DNA from: an uncultured Prevotella sp.
GTDB taxonomy: Bacteria > Bacteroidota > Bacteroidia > Bacteroidales > Bacteroidaceae
Assembly: GCA_944321295.1 (NCBI GenBank)
Contig: CALUKU010000001.1
Span: 124,001-188,000 of the forward strand
Direction: 5' to 3'
Length of the DNA: 64,000 bases
A program made the position numbers and the translations under genes. The notes under the pieces were generated by a model. That model did not search any database. It saw only the letters and a program-made list of their open reading frames with translations, and had not been told where the DNA came from. This document shows, one piece after another, positions 18,130 to 29,171 of the stretch (within the stretch, counting starts at the first letter, position 1; each line of letters starts with the position of its first letter).

Positions 18130-20121
18130 CTATATTTTGACTTTTAATTGTATTTCAAGGTCGGTCACGACACTACCGTCTATTTCCTGGTAACTGCTTC
18201 CTACTTTATCACGATCAAAATATTTTGTAGTGCCTATTTTTGCAGTTAATGAAAACTTTTTCGAGAACTTGGTTTCAGCCAATACCGCACATCGCATCCC
18301 GTTCCCATAATATGACGGAAACGATTGAGAATAACGCATTCCGCGCTCATAAGCGTACACGCGACTGTCATAATCATCCGTGTCGAAATACCCCAACATT
18401 AACATGACATCAAACAATTTATTTAATCTCAGACTGACGTTTTGAGTGAGCATCCATCCGAAACTTGACTTTTTATATTTAGTATAACTTACGTCGGCCT
18501 GCGTTTTCATACTCCAAATCTTATCATTGTAAGCCATCGAAATACGTCCCCGATGTTCATTTTTAAATATCAGGCTGGTTTTATCCGCATTGTCTTTTTC
18601 TCTCAATTTCAGTCTGTAGCGTGAAGTGTAAGTCCATTTCCCTTTCGTGTACACAACTTGTACAAGGTTGTCAAAGGCTTTAGAACTATTAGCTGCTTGG
18701 TATTTAGGCCATGCAAAATAAGCAAAATCACTATAAGCCATAAGACTTAAACCAGGAAAAGGCCTCCAGTTAAAGCCAAGATAAATTCCACTTTCATTCT
18801 GCACTGCGCCTCCTTCGCTAAAACTTTCGGCAAACAACGAGTAATACCTATATGAATAAAAGCGTTGCAGGGCAAGCAAGTCCATGTTGTCAGTAAGGCT
18901 GTAACTCAGTGAATTGATTGTCGCAACTGCGTTGCAGCCACCTGTTGCTGTTTCGCCGCTAAAGGATAGTCGGTGCCCAGTGTATCCGTAATTTATGCCA
19001 ATATTGTAAAATGATTGTCCGTTTGCATAATATTTTCTATAAATAGCTTCGGTCTTGGGAACAAGTTTCTTGTCCAATGCAGAATAAAGCCCCGTAACTC
19101 CGGCATAAAAACCGCCGAATCTATAATCGACATTAAAGCCTAAAACAAATTGCGATGAATTATTCTTTTTTGACATCTCCGTTTCCGTTCGATGATAGCC
19201 TGATGATAAAATCGTCGCAATGGTACTGTCGCCTTTATTCAAAGTCGCATCAATTTGTCTGTATGACACAAAACCGCTGACATCAAGTCCCTTGGCAACA
19301 TTAACGGTTGCGGCTGCTCCTTGCAAGTAATTACCTGCCGAACGTGACGAATGGGCGCGTATGTTGCTGCCTCCTCGCCCTAAAGATGACAGCGTTGACA
19401 ACTTTCCAAAACCATAATTGTTATTAATTACAAGTCCCATACCGAACCTTAACCTGTATCTTCCAAGCGCAAGCGTCTTTATCCATCCGAGTTTTTTCAC
19501 TACAAGATAGAATGAATAAAAATCATATCCCATATTGTTTTTACCGGCAAAAAAAGGTTCTCCCGCATCTTGGGCGCCGATCAATCCGAACCTAAGGTAA
19601 TCACCATAAGTAAAATCATACCTTACGTCATGTTTATACTGATAACCTAAATAACCTTTTTTATCCCCCTTTCGCGTGTAGAATGGAATCTTCATCGTCC
19701 CCATTATATCATGCTCACCATATTTAAATATGTTTTTCAATGATGGATATCCAGACTTCTTTACTTCACCGGCATAAGTAAAAAAGAACAAAAGCCTTCG
19801 TTTGAAATAATCCAACTCTTTTATCATCGCCAACTCTCCCAACGATTTCATAGGACCATAATCGTATAGGAAGGCGCTTATGGCTTCAACGTCTTTTGCC
19901 GTTAGAAAAGGCATTTGTTCCAATTGCTCACGGGTTGCAGTATTTATATTGATAGGATTTTCCTCCAAGTCACACAGCATCTCAAAAGAAGATTCCCATG
20001 CCTCTGACTCAATGTCTTCAAGTTCTCCAAGATGGTATAGATATTGTTCCCATTCATGCTGCTGTGAATAAACGGGCGACAATACGGCCAGTAGTAACGC
20101 TGTTACTAAAAATTTCTTCAT
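18130..20121 (-). CDS. Exported helix-hairpin-helix / outer-membrane beta-barrel protein
   Basis: 663 aa from MKKFLVTALLLAVLSPVYSQ at 20121, a clear signal peptide; the in-frame Met at 20151 would spoil it. Residues about 45-110 carry a ComEA-like HHH segment (NPININTATREQLEQMPFLT, then a second helical repeat MKSLGELAMIKELDY). The rest alternates aromatic and polar residues and is rich in Tyr and Gly, with strand-like stretches (YRLRFGMGLVINNNYG, FSFSGETATGG) to a C-terminal LEIQLKVKI, typical of outer-membrane barrels. Function is unknown; the HHH part may not bind DNA in this setting. The gene upstream is the transglycosylase, 57 bases away, on the same strand. Confidence 0.75.
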   Translation of the reverse strand: MKKFLVTALLLAVLSPVYSQQHEWEQYLYHLGELEDIESEAWESSFEMLCDLEENPININTATREQLEQMPFLTAKDVEAISAFLYDYGPMKSLGELAMIKELDYFKRRLLFFFTYAGEVKKSGYPSLKNIFKYGEHDIMGTMKIPFYTRKGDKKGYLGYQYKHDVRYDFTYGDYLRFGLIGAQDAGEPFFAGKNNMGYDFYSFYLVVKKLGWIKTLALGRYRLRFGMGLVINNNYGFGKLSTLSSLGRGGSNIRAHSSRSAGNYLQGAAATVNVAKGLDVSGFVSYRQIDATLNKGDSTIATILSSGYHRTETEMSKKNNSSQFVLGFNVDYRFGGFYAGVTGLYSALDKKLVPKTEAIYRKYYANGQSFYNIGINYGYTGHRLSFSGETATGGCNAVATINSLSYSLTDNMDLLALQRFYSYRYYSLFAESFSEGGAVQNESGIYLGFNWRPFPGLSLMAYSDFAYFAWPKYQAANSSKAFDNLVQVVYTKGKWTYTSRYRLKLREKDNADKTSLIFKNEHRGRISMAYNDKIWSMKTQADVSYTKYKKSSFGWMLTQNVSLRLNKLFDVMLMLGYFDTDDYDSRVYAYERGMRYSQSFPSYYGNGMRCAVLAETKFSKKFSLTAKIGTTKYFDRDKVGSSYQEIDGSVVTDLEIQLKVKI

Positions 20122-20178
20122 GGTATAAACATTAGGGTTATAATTTTCCACTCACACAATCTACGTACATTTTTGCAT

Positions 20179-21429
20179 TTACAACTTAAACCTGTGTTTC
20201 TTTTTAGCTCTCCTTGGCGTAAACGGACTTGAAGATGTTGGTGCCCCTACGTTGCTGGGCCCTTCTTTAATTGTCGCTCCGCTGTATGGAACACCTCTGT
20301 ATTGGGCGTAACGCTTACGTATGCCGTCTACATAGCCCACCGTTTCAGAGCCGCGCATATATCCATGAGCCACAACCGGGTCATTATAATAACTCGGATT
20401 TTCAAGAGCCAGAATGTAATACGCAACATCACGCCAACGATGTGGATTCTTACCATACTTGCGAGCCAATGCCATTGCATCCTGAACATGAAAATATCCA
20501 CCGTTATAAGCGGCAAGCACAAACAGCCTGCGTTCTTCCGCTGTCGGTACAGCCCTGAAATAGGCAGACAATTCGCGTAGATATGAAGCGGCTGCTTTAA
20601 CGTTTTGTTCCGGATCATAAATAGCAGAACGAGGCAATGAAAGATGATCTGCTGTTGAAGGCATTATTTGCATCAGTCCGCAAGCACCCGCCCATGATCT
20701 GGCTCGAGGGTCAAAGCACGATTCTTGGTAACACTGCGCCGCCATAAGACGCCAATCCCAACGTGCGACGGGAGCGTATTTTTTAAACAAATGATCATAA
20801 TGAGAGATAATGCCGCTCTGTCTGTCAAGAAACGGTGCATACACATGCCTTGTTACACTGCGTGTCGAGAAAATATAATTCTGTTCCTTTTTGATTTCCG
20901 CATACATCTCCGGTTTAAACCACATATTCAGACTATCGGCAAGTTCGTTGTTTCCACGGGCTACAGCCCATTTAACTCCCAAGGAGTCCACTCCCGCCCC
21001 ACAAAATATCAATTTCCCGGCGCCGACAACATTACGTGGAAGAGGAAACGCTATTAAGTCCGCTTCGCCTCCACACAAACGTGTGATCATTTCTGACGTA
21101 TCCTTACATAGTTCAACCCGAAGCGAAACGCCAAGCTTTTCAGCGAATTTTTCACATAAAAGGTATTGCGTACCCATGCCGCGACCTCTGTAATCATAAT
21201 AGGTTTCAGGTCCGGACATGGTTAACATTATCAGTTCACCGTTGCTTATTATGTCGTCAATGGTAAAAGCCGTTGCTTGCGGCATGCTGTCAGTCTTTAC
21301 TTCGCCCCACGGGGTGACAATCTTTTCAGACTTGCCATCCGAGCACGAAACATGTGACATTGCCATCAATATTAATGACATGCACGTGAAAGCACTTAAG
21401 CGTTTTATCTTTCCTTTTGAAAACATCAA
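20179..21429 (-). CDS. MltF-like lytic murein transglycosylase lipoprotein
   Basis: 416 aa. N-terminal signal with a likely lipidated Cys29 (MSHVSC). Residues about 60-190 resemble a periplasmic solute-binding (SBP_bac_3) domain, as in MltF, and residues about 215-380 are an SLT lytic transglycosylase domain: AAQCYQESCFDPRARSWAGA with catalytic Glu, GLMQIMPSTADHL and LAAYNGGYFHVQDA. It cleaves peptidoglycan glycan strands non-hydrolytically. The C terminus is basic and Ser/Pro-rich. It is divergent from hisG and sits directly upstream of the HHH/barrel gene, possibly in one transcript. Confidence 0.88.
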   Translation of the reverse strand: MMFSKGKIKRLSAFTCMSLILMAMSHVSCSDGKSEKIVTPWGEVKTDSMPQATAFTIDDIISNGELIMLTMSGPETYYDYRGRGMGTQYLLCEKFAEKLGVSLRVELCKDTSEMITRLCGGEADLIAFPLPRNVVGAGKLIFCGAGVDSLGVKWAVARGNNELADSLNMWFKPEMYAEIKKEQNYIFSTRSVTRHVYAPFLDRQSGIISHYDHLFKKYAPVARWDWRLMAAQCYQESCFDPRARSWAGACGLMQIMPSTADHLSLPRSAIYDPEQNVKAAASYLRELSAYFRAVPTAEERRLFVLAAYNGGYFHVQDAMALARKYGKNPHRWRDVAYYILALENPSYYNDPVVAHGYMRGSETVGYVDGIRKRYAQYRGVPYSGATIKEGPSNVGAPTSSSPFTPRRAKKKHRFKL

Positions 21430-21524
21430 AGTTTTATTTAATAACTAAACGCATTAAAATAACGTTCATATCTTGACAAAAGCCAAAGTTATCACCCAAA
21501 TTGGATACAAAAATACAACAATTC

Positions 21525-21555
21525 TTGCAAATATGCTTAAAAAAACGTACATTTG
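21525..21555 (+). promoter_or_regulatory. Promoter of the his genes
   Basis: -33 TTG (21525-21527), 20-base spacer, -7 TACATTTG (21548-21555), ending 29 bases before hisG. There is no room for a leader peptide or attenuator, unlike the leu operon. Confidence 0.75.
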
Positions 21556-21584
21556 CCCAATGTTTTTTAATAAAATTATAAATT

Positions 21585-22436
21585 ATGCTGCGTATAGCCA
21601 TACAATCGAAAGGACGTCTTTATGAAGACACAATGAACTTGCTTGACGAAGCAGACATAAAAGTAAGTTCAAGCAAGCGCACTTTGCTTGTACAGTCATC
21701 AAACTTTCCGCTCGAAGTGATTTACCTGCGTGACGACGATATACCACAAAGCGTGGCAACAGGAGTGGCCGATCTGGGAATTGTAGGTGAGAACGAATTT
21801 GTTGAGAAGGAAAAGCCTGCCGACATTGCATTAAGGCTCGGCTTCAGCAAATGCCGATTGTCGTTAGCCATACCTAAAGCCGAAAAATATGAAGGTCCCC
21901 AATGGTTCAACGGCAAAAAAATCGCCACGTCATATCCCGTAATACTTCAGGACTATCTTGATAAAAACAATATTAACGCAGAAATCCATGTCATAACGGG
22001 TAGCGTTGAAATCAGTCCCGGCATAGGTTTGGCCGACGGAATTTTTGACATAGTAAGCAGTGGCTCCACGCTTATAAGCAACAATCTGAAAGAAGTTGAA
22101 GTGGTGATGAGAAGCGAGGCCGTACTCATAGCCAACAGAAACCTTGACGACGAAAAAAAAGAAACGCTATCACAAATAAAGTTCAGAATAGAGGCAGTAA
22201 GAAATGCGGAAGACAAAAAATACGTAAGGATGAACGCACCCAAAGCCCGTTTGAACGATATCATTAATGTATTGCCCGGTCTGAAAAGCCCAACGGTAAT
22301 ACCACTCGCGGACGAAGACTGGTGCTCGGTACACACCGTGTTGGACGAGAAGCGTTTTTGGAGCATTATTGGCAAGCTTAAAGAGATGGGTGCGCAAGGC
22401 ATATTAGTAACTCCCATTGAGAAGATGATATTATAG
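21585..22436 (+). CDS. hisG: ATP phosphoribosyltransferase (long form)
   Basis: First step of histidine synthesis: joins ATP and PRPP. 283 aa, the long, HisZ-independent form with a C-terminal regulatory ACT-like domain (from about residue 210) that binds histidine in homologues. It begins MLRIAIQSKGRLYEDTMNLL; the PRPP-binding block is IFDIVSSGSTLISNNL. First gene of hisG-hisD-hisC; gap to hisD is 115 bases. Confidence 0.96.
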   Translation: MLRIAIQSKGRLYEDTMNLLDEADIKVSSSKRTLLVQSSNFPLEVIYLRDDDIPQSVATGVADLGIVGENEFVEKEKPADIALRLGFSKCRLSLAIPKAEKYEGPQWFNGKKIATSYPVILQDYLDKNNINAEIHVITGSVEISPGIGLADGIFDIVSSGSTLISNNLKEVEVVMRSEAVLIANRNLDDEKKETLSQIKFRIEAVRNAEDKKYVRMNAPKARLNDIINVLPGLKSPTVIPLADEDWCSVHTVLDEKRFWSIIGKLKEMGAQGILVTPIEKMIL

Positions 22437-22551
22437 AATACGCCCCACCCTGCCGAAAACGTAAAGCTGAAGCGCTGCGACAACTTTCCGCTTATAATTA
22501 AATATGTTTGTTCACAGCAAAGAAACTTAAGAACCTGAATTAGTTGGAAAA

Positions 22552-23844
22552 ATGAAGACGTACAAATACCCTCAACGGAACGAATGGAAATCCATCACCG
22601 CCCGTCCGCATATCGAAACGGAAAGGCTTAACGCTTCGGTTAAAAAAATCCTTGATGACGTTAAGGCTAATGGCGACGAGGCGGTAAAGGCGTATGAAAA
22701 AGAATTTGACAAGGTTGTTTTAGATACGATGGCCGTAAGCCAGGATGAGTTTGACGAAGCGATAAAGCTAATTCCCGACGACTTGCATGAGGCATTGGTT
22801 TTAGCCCATGACAACATATTCAAGTTCCACAAGTCGCAACAAAGCAAAGTAAACAAGGTTGAAACCTGCAAAGGGGTCACTTGCTGGCAGAGAAGCGTCG
22901 GAATAGAGAAAGTCGGCTTGTATATTCCCGGTGGAACGGCTCCTTTATTCAGCACGGTATTAATGTTGGCAACACCGGCAAAGATTGCCGGCTGCAACGA
23001 AATCGTCCTATGCACGCCACCGTCGTCCGACGGTAGCGTAAACCCTGCCATCTTGGCGGCTGCAAAAATCGCCGGAGTGGATAAAATCTTCAAAATAGGC
23101 GGTGTACAGGCTATCGGCGCAATGGCATACGGAACCGAAAGCGTACCTAAAGTATATAAGATTTTCGGTCCTGGAAACCAGTATGTCATGGCCGCAAAAC
23201 AGATGGTTTCACTGCATGATGTGGCAATAGACATGCCTGCCGGGCCGTCGGAAGTATGTGTTGTTGCCGATGAAACAAGCAATCCTGCATACGTAGCCGC
23301 CGACTTGCTGTCACAGGCAGAGCACGGAACTGACTCACAAGTCATTCTGATTACGACAAGCGAAACGCTTCTGAACGATGTCACTGCCGAAATAAGCAAT
23401 CAGTTGGACAAACTGCCGCGTAGGGACATCGCCTTGAAGACATTGGGAAACAGTAAGCTTGTGCTGTTAAGGGATATGGACGAAGCCATGAGCCTGAGCA
23501 ACATGTATGCCCCGGAGCACTTGATAATATCAACGTCGGATTACGAAGAACTTGCTAATAAGGTAGTTAATGCCGGAAGTGTATTCCTCGGTAAGTATGC
23601 GTGTGAAAGCGCAGGCGATTACGCAAGCGGCACAAACCACACTCTGCCGACGCACGGATACGCAACGGCATACAATGGTGTCAATCTTGACAGCTTCACA
23701 CGTAAAATAACTTTCCAGCATATCACGAAGGACGGCATAAAGAGTATAGGCCGCGCAGTCGAGGTGATGGCTGAGCACGAGCACCTCTTCGCTCATAAGA
23801 ACGCTATGACATTAAGGTTGAACGACTGTGCCGGAAAGCTGTAA
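22552..23844 (+). CDS. hisD: Histidinol dehydrogenase
   Basis: Zinc-dependent, two-step NAD oxidation of L-histidinol to histidine. 430 aa. Recognised by VGLYIPGGTAPLFSTVLML, KIFGPGNQYVMAAKQM, DMPAGPSEVCVVAD, LLSQAEHGTDSQ (Gln and His zinc ligands) and APEHLIISTSDYEEL, plus the C-terminal GTNHTLPTHGYA. Complete and in the usual order between hisG and hisC. Confidence 0.97.
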   Translation: MKTYKYPQRNEWKSITARPHIETERLNASVKKILDDVKANGDEAVKAYEKEFDKVVLDTMAVSQDEFDEAIKLIPDDLHEALVLAHDNIFKFHKSQQSKVNKVETCKGVTCWQRSVGIEKVGLYIPGGTAPLFSTVLMLATPAKIAGCNEIVLCTPPSSDGSVNPAILAAAKIAGVDKIFKIGGVQAIGAMAYGTESVPKVYKIFGPGNQYVMAAKQMVSLHDVAIDMPAGPSEVCVVADETSNPAYVAADLLSQAEHGTDSQVILITTSETLLNDVTAEISNQLDKLPRRDIALKTLGNSKLVLLRDMDEAMSLSNMYAPEHLIISTSDYEELANKVVNAGSVFLGKYACESAGDYASGTNHTLPTHGYATAYNGVNLDSFTRKITFQHITKDGIKSIGRAVEVMAEHEHLFAHKNAMTLRLNDCAGKL

Positions 23845-23934
23845 GCATAAGGACGTTAACCGAAATGGAACAACCTGCGATGTCAGCCATTCGGACGCAG
23901 GCAAGTAATTATGTATAATTTTCATTAGAAGGAT

Positions 23935-24975
23935 ATGAAACCATTAAAAGAACTAACGCGCCCTAACATCTGGACGCTCAAACCATACAGCAGCGCACGC
24001 GACGAATATAGCGGATGTGAGGCAAAGGTTTTTCTCGACGCAAACGAGAATCCGTACAATACGCCTTACAACCGTTATCCGGACCCGTTGCAGAAAGAGC
24101 TCAAAGCAAAGCTTGCAAAAGTGAAAGGCGTAAGGGAGGAACAGATTTTCTTAGGCAATGGTTCTGATGAGGCCATCGACCTGTGCTACCGTTGCTTTAC
24201 ACGGCCCGGCATTGACAATGTAGTAGCCATTGAGCCTACTTACGGGATGTATAAAGTGTGCGCCGACATCAACGACGTAGAATACAGAACGGTTTCACTT
24301 GACGGCGACTTCCAGATTAATGCCGGAAAAATGCTTGACGCCTGCGATGCAGATACTAAGCTTATATGGATATGTTCACCCAATAACCCGACGGGAAATA
24401 ATCTCAACCGCGACGAACTGATAAAGATCGTCACAGGGTTTGACGGCCTTGTCGTAGTAGACGAGGCTTATTCAGACTTTTCGTCGGAAAAGCCATTTCG
24501 CCTTGAACTTGACAATTATCCCAACCTGATAGTGCTCAATACGTTCAGTAAGGCGTGGGGATGCGCTGCGATAAGGCTCGGCATGGCGTTCGCGCAAAAG
24601 GATGTGATTGACATATTCAACAAGGTAAAGTATCCTTACAACGTCAACGAACTGACACAGAAGCAGGCAATCGAAGCGCTTAAAGAACCTTACGACGTAG
24701 ACAAATGGGTGAAGATAATATTACTCGAACGCAGCCGTATGGCTGATGCGTTCATGATGTTGCCTTTTTGCGAGAAGGTTTACGACAGCGACGCTAACTT
24801 CCTGCTTGTCAAGGTTGACAACGCACAGGCAATTTATGATTACCTGAAAGCAAACAGAATAATAGTAAGAAACCGCACGCGCGTAACACTTTGTAACGAC
24901 TGCCTTCGTATAACGATAGGCAGCAAGGGCGAAAACAACGAACTGCTTTCCGCGCTCAGGCAATATAAGCGGTGA
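23935..24975 (+). CDS. hisC: Histidinol-phosphate aminotransferase
   Basis: PLP-dependent class I/II aminotransferase, 346 aa, converting imidazole acetol phosphate to histidinol phosphate. [20 protein letters not shown] and [14 protein letters not shown] near the N terminus, [22 protein letters not shown], and the PLP lysine in [14 protein letters not shown]. The gene usually next, bifunctional hisB, is missing: a 588-base non-coding gap with a terminator follows. Confidence 0.96.
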   Translation: MKPLKELTRPNIWTLKPYSSARDEYSGCEAKVFLDANENPYNTPYNRYPDPLQKELKAKLAKVKGVREEQIFLGNGSDEAIDLCYRCFTRPGIDNVVAIEPTYGMYKVCADINDVEYRTVSLDGDFQINAGKMLDACDADTKLIWICSPNNPTGNNLNRDELIKIVTGFDGLVVVDEAYSDFSSEKPFRLELDNYPNLIVLNTFSKAWGCAAIRLGMAFAQKDVIDIFNKVKYPYNVNELTQKQAIEALKEPYDVDKWVKIILLERSRMADAFMMLPFCEKVYDSDANFLLVKVDNAQAIYDYLKANRIIVRNRTRVTLCNDCLRITIGSKGENNELLSALRQYKR

Positions 24976-25127
24976 TGAGTTGTCTTCAGCAACATGGCAA
25001 ATGCCGGTTGTCAGAATGACATTGAAACAGACGCTAAGCTTGACATACGTCATTGCGGCCGTGTCATGATTTCACGATGAAATAGGATTGCGAAACAGCC
25101 CATATGAGCAATTTCCTGATTATAAAA

Positions 25128-25188
25128 ACGCATATTACACCATTAAAAGCCGTCCTTACGTTTCGTTTGGACGGCTTTTAGTATGCGT
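25128..25188 (+). terminator. Terminator after hisGDC
   Basis: Perfect 12-bp stem TAAAAGCCGTCC/GGACGGCTTTTA (25144-25155, 25169-25180), enclosed by an outer ACGCATA/TATGCGT pair (25128-25134, 25182-25188). The double dyad marks the end of the his transcript. Confidence 0.75.
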
Positions 25189-25276
25189 AAAGCTACGTTT
25201 TGCATGGCAAATAACGGCTGTTTACAATGCGAAAAGCGCCCTTTTACCTACAGAGAACGCTTGCTTTTATTGCACA
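25189..25276. repeat. 22-bp-period intergenic array, degenerate
   Basis: About four units with T-tracts (GTTTT, GTTTA, CTTTT, CTTTT) spaced 22-23 bases and A-tracts before the GC cores (AAAGCTACG, AAATAACGG, AAAAGCGCC). It is directly after the his terminator. The gap 24976-25563 also holds a further A/T-tract-rich stretch (25337-25420) that may be a decayed continuation; no gene is supported in the gap. Confidence 0.6.
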
Positions 25277-25545
25277 GATTTCACTTAACGCCTCCAACTT
25301 GTTAAGTTTCACGGCATTAGCCATGCACACAAAAACAGCGCATTTTTCGGCCGTTCTTCAATCTTTTTTCAACGAACGCCGCTCTCGTGATTTACCGAAA
25401 ATCATTTTGAAAGCAAACTGCGGCGAAATGTTGACATTGCGGCAAGCGTAAGCCCGCAGCGTTGCCTCGCCAAAATCCTTATTTGTTGTTATTATATGAT
25501 TTGGTTTATCAAATAAAATGTTGTAATTTTGCACCGCAATTTTAA

Positions 25546-27177
<1,632 letters not shown>

Positions 27178-27239
27178 ATGTCAGACGTATGCGTGTTGGC
27201 AAGATTTTTGCTAAGTACTTCAATAAAAACATTAGCACT

Positions 27240-27860
27240 ATGGAAGAAAAGGATAAGAATATAAACGAAAACGGATGTGCCGACAGCACGGTTGAAGGAA
27301 ACGACGTAGACACAAATACGGAAAATGCGGCCGGCGAAAAAGCCGCAGAGGCCTGTCCGGACGATAAGAAGGAAACACCTGAAAGCGAAAACGCCGAAAA
27401 GGAGGAGAAAGACCCGTTGACGGCCGCTAAAGAGGAAATAGAAGCTCTAAAGGATAAGTATCTGCGTTCGGTAGCGGAATTCGACAATTACCGCAAGCGG
27501 ACGATGAAGGAAAAGGCCGAACTGATATTAAACGGTTCGGAAAAAGCCGTACAGGCCATCCTTCCTGTCATCGACGACATGGAACGCGCCCTTGCCAACG
27601 CCGAAAAGACCGATGACACCGAGGTGCTGAAAGAAGGCATGAAGCTAATTTACCATAAGACGAACAAGATAATGGAAAGTCTTGGGGTAAAGAAGATTGA
27701 AACTGACAATGCCGACTTCGACACTAATTTCCACGAGGCTGTGGCTATGGTGCCTGGCATGGGTGACGAAAAAAAAGGCAAGGTGCTTGATTGCGTGCAA
27801 ACGGGTTACACCTTGAACGACAAGGTAATTAGGCATGCAAAAGTTGCCGTGGGACAATAA
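27240..27860 (+). CDS. grpE: Nucleotide exchange factor GrpE
   Basis: Co-chaperone that releases ADP from DnaK. 206 aa from MEEKDKNINENG at 27240; an earlier in-frame ATG at 27189 would add a 17-residue basic extension that is not typical. The N-terminal 65 residues are acidic and low-complexity, followed by the coiled-coil (EEIEALKDKYLRSVAEFDNYRKR) and the beta-domain with VAMVPGMGDEKKGKVLDCVQTGY. Upstream of dnaJ, with a hairpin in the 112-base gap. No dnaK is in the window. Confidence 0.94.
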   Translation: MEEKDKNINENGCADSTVEGNDVDTNTENAAGEKAAEACPDDKKETPESENAEKEEKDPLTAAKEEIEALKDKYLRSVAEFDNYRKRTMKEKAELILNGSEKAVQAILPVIDDMERALANAEKTDDTEVLKEGMKLIYHKTNKIMESLGVKKIETDNADFDTNFHEAVAMVPGMGDEKKGKVLDCVQTGYTLNDKVIRHAKVAVGQ

Positions 27861-27885
27861 ATGTAAATGAAAGACTAAGGATAAG

Positions 27886-27929
27886 AATAAGTAAAAACGG
27901 CTCAACCAAGTTGTGTCGTTTTACTTATT
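27886..27929 (+). terminator. Hairpin between grpE and dnaJ
   Basis: AATAAGTAAAAACG (27886-27899) pairs with CGTTTTACTTATT (27917-27929) with one bulged A; the 3' arm is T-rich. It may partly terminate or attenuate transcription between the two chaperone genes, or be an mRNA processing/stability element. Confidence 0.5.
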
Positions 27930-27972
27930 TGATTGCATCTGACGTTCCTAACGACTTTAACTATTAGCAAAT

Positions 27973-29148
27973 ATGGCAAAGAGAGATTATTATGAGGTTC
28001 TCGGCGTGAGCAAAGACGCCTCAGAAGACGATATAAAAAAGGCTTACAGGAAAATAGCCATCAAATACCACCCTGACCGTAATCCCGGCAATAAAGAGGC
28101 TGAAGAGAAATTCAAGGAAGCCGCCGAGGCGTATGATGTGCTGCACGATCCGCAGAAAAGGCAGCAATATGATCGTTTCGGATTTAACGGGCCGGGCGGT
28201 GAAAGTGGCTTTGGAGGCTTCAGCAGCGCAGGAGGCTTCAGTATGGACGATATATTCTCTATGTTTGGCGACGTGTTCGGCGGACGTGGGGGATTCGGAG
28301 GCTTTGGCGGAAGCGGTTTCAGCAACGGCGGCCAAAGACGCCCCGCCCAACATCGTGGGTCTGACTTGCGCCTTAAGGTGAGATTGTCGCTTCAGGAAAT
28401 ATCTACAGGCGTCACAAAGAAATTCAAGGTTAAGAAGGATGTTGTCTGCAACCATTGTCACGGCAGCGGCGCAGAAGGCAACAGCGCAAAGGAAACCTGT
28501 CCTACTTGCCACGGAAGCGGCGTAGTGACGCATACGACGCAGAGCATATTCGGTATGATGCAAACGCAAAACGTATGTCCTACGTGCGGTGGTGAAGGTG
28601 TCGTAATTAAGAATAAATGTCGCGCATGCGGCGGCAGTGGCGTTGTAAGAGGCGAAGAGGTCGTAGAGATAAACATTCCTGCCGGAGTGTCGGAAGGTAT
28701 GATCGTCAATGTTCCCGGAAAGGGTAACGCCGGAAAACATAACGGCATACCCGGCAACATTCAGGTATATATCGAAGAAGAGCCGAACGACACTTTCATA
28801 CGCGACGACAATGACGTGATATACAACCTGTTGCTTGACTTCCCGACAGCGGCATTGGGCGGAAGCGTCGAGATACCGACAATAGACGGCAGCAAGGTGC
28901 GCGTCAAGATAGAACCGGGTACGCAGCCAGGTAAGGCTTTACGCCTTAGAGGCAAAGGACTGCCGGCCGTACAAGGATACGGCAGGGGCACGGGAGACAT
29001 GGTGGTAAACATAAGCGTTTACGTGCCCAAGACCCTTAGCAGCAGAGAGAAAGACGCTTTGGAGGAAATGCGCCAGAGTGACAACTTTAAAGGTGACAGC
29101 GCTACAAAACGCACAATATTCCAGAAGTTTAAGAATTACTTCAACTAA
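27973..29148 (+). CDS. dnaJ: Molecular chaperone DnaJ
   Basis: Type I Hsp40, 391 aa. J domain (residues 1-70) with the HPD motif in YHPDRNPGN, a Gly/Phe-rich region (about 75-125), four zinc-finger repeats [24 protein letters not shown] and CRACGGSG, then two beta-barrel client-binding domains. It stimulates DnaK ATPase and delivers clients. Forms a heat-shock pair with grpE; folC begins 23 bases downstream. Confidence 0.98.
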   Translation: MAKRDYYEVLGVSKDASEDDIKKAYRKIAIKYHPDRNPGNKEAEEKFKEAAEAYDVLHDPQKRQQYDRFGFNGPGGESGFGGFSSAGGFSMDDIFSMFGDVFGGRGGFGGFGGSGFSNGGQRRPAQHRGSDLRLKVRLSLQEISTGVTKKFKVKKDVVCNHCHGSGAEGNSAKETCPTCHGSGVVTHTTQSIFGMMQTQNVCPTCGGEGVVIKNKCRACGGSGVVRGEEVVEINIPAGVSEGMIVNVPGKGNAGKHNGIPGNIQVYIEEEPNDTFIRDDNDVIYNLLLDFPTAALGGSVEIPTIDGSKVRVKIEPGTQPGKALRLRGKGLPAVQGYGRGTGDMVVNISVYVPKTLSSREKDALEEMRQSDNFKGDSATKRTIFQKFKNYFN

Positions 29149-29171
29149 AAGGAAAGCTTAAGCCGCACAAT

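Noticed and set aside
21430..21584. Attenuator or leader peptide in front of hisG
   Set aside because: The -7 box ends 29 bases from the hisG start, which leaves no room for a leader ORF and terminator.
28021..28740. 239-aa minus-strand ORF inside dnaJ
   Set aside because: Long only because of the Gly/Phe-rich and Cys-rich codons of dnaJ on the other strand; no recognisable domain.
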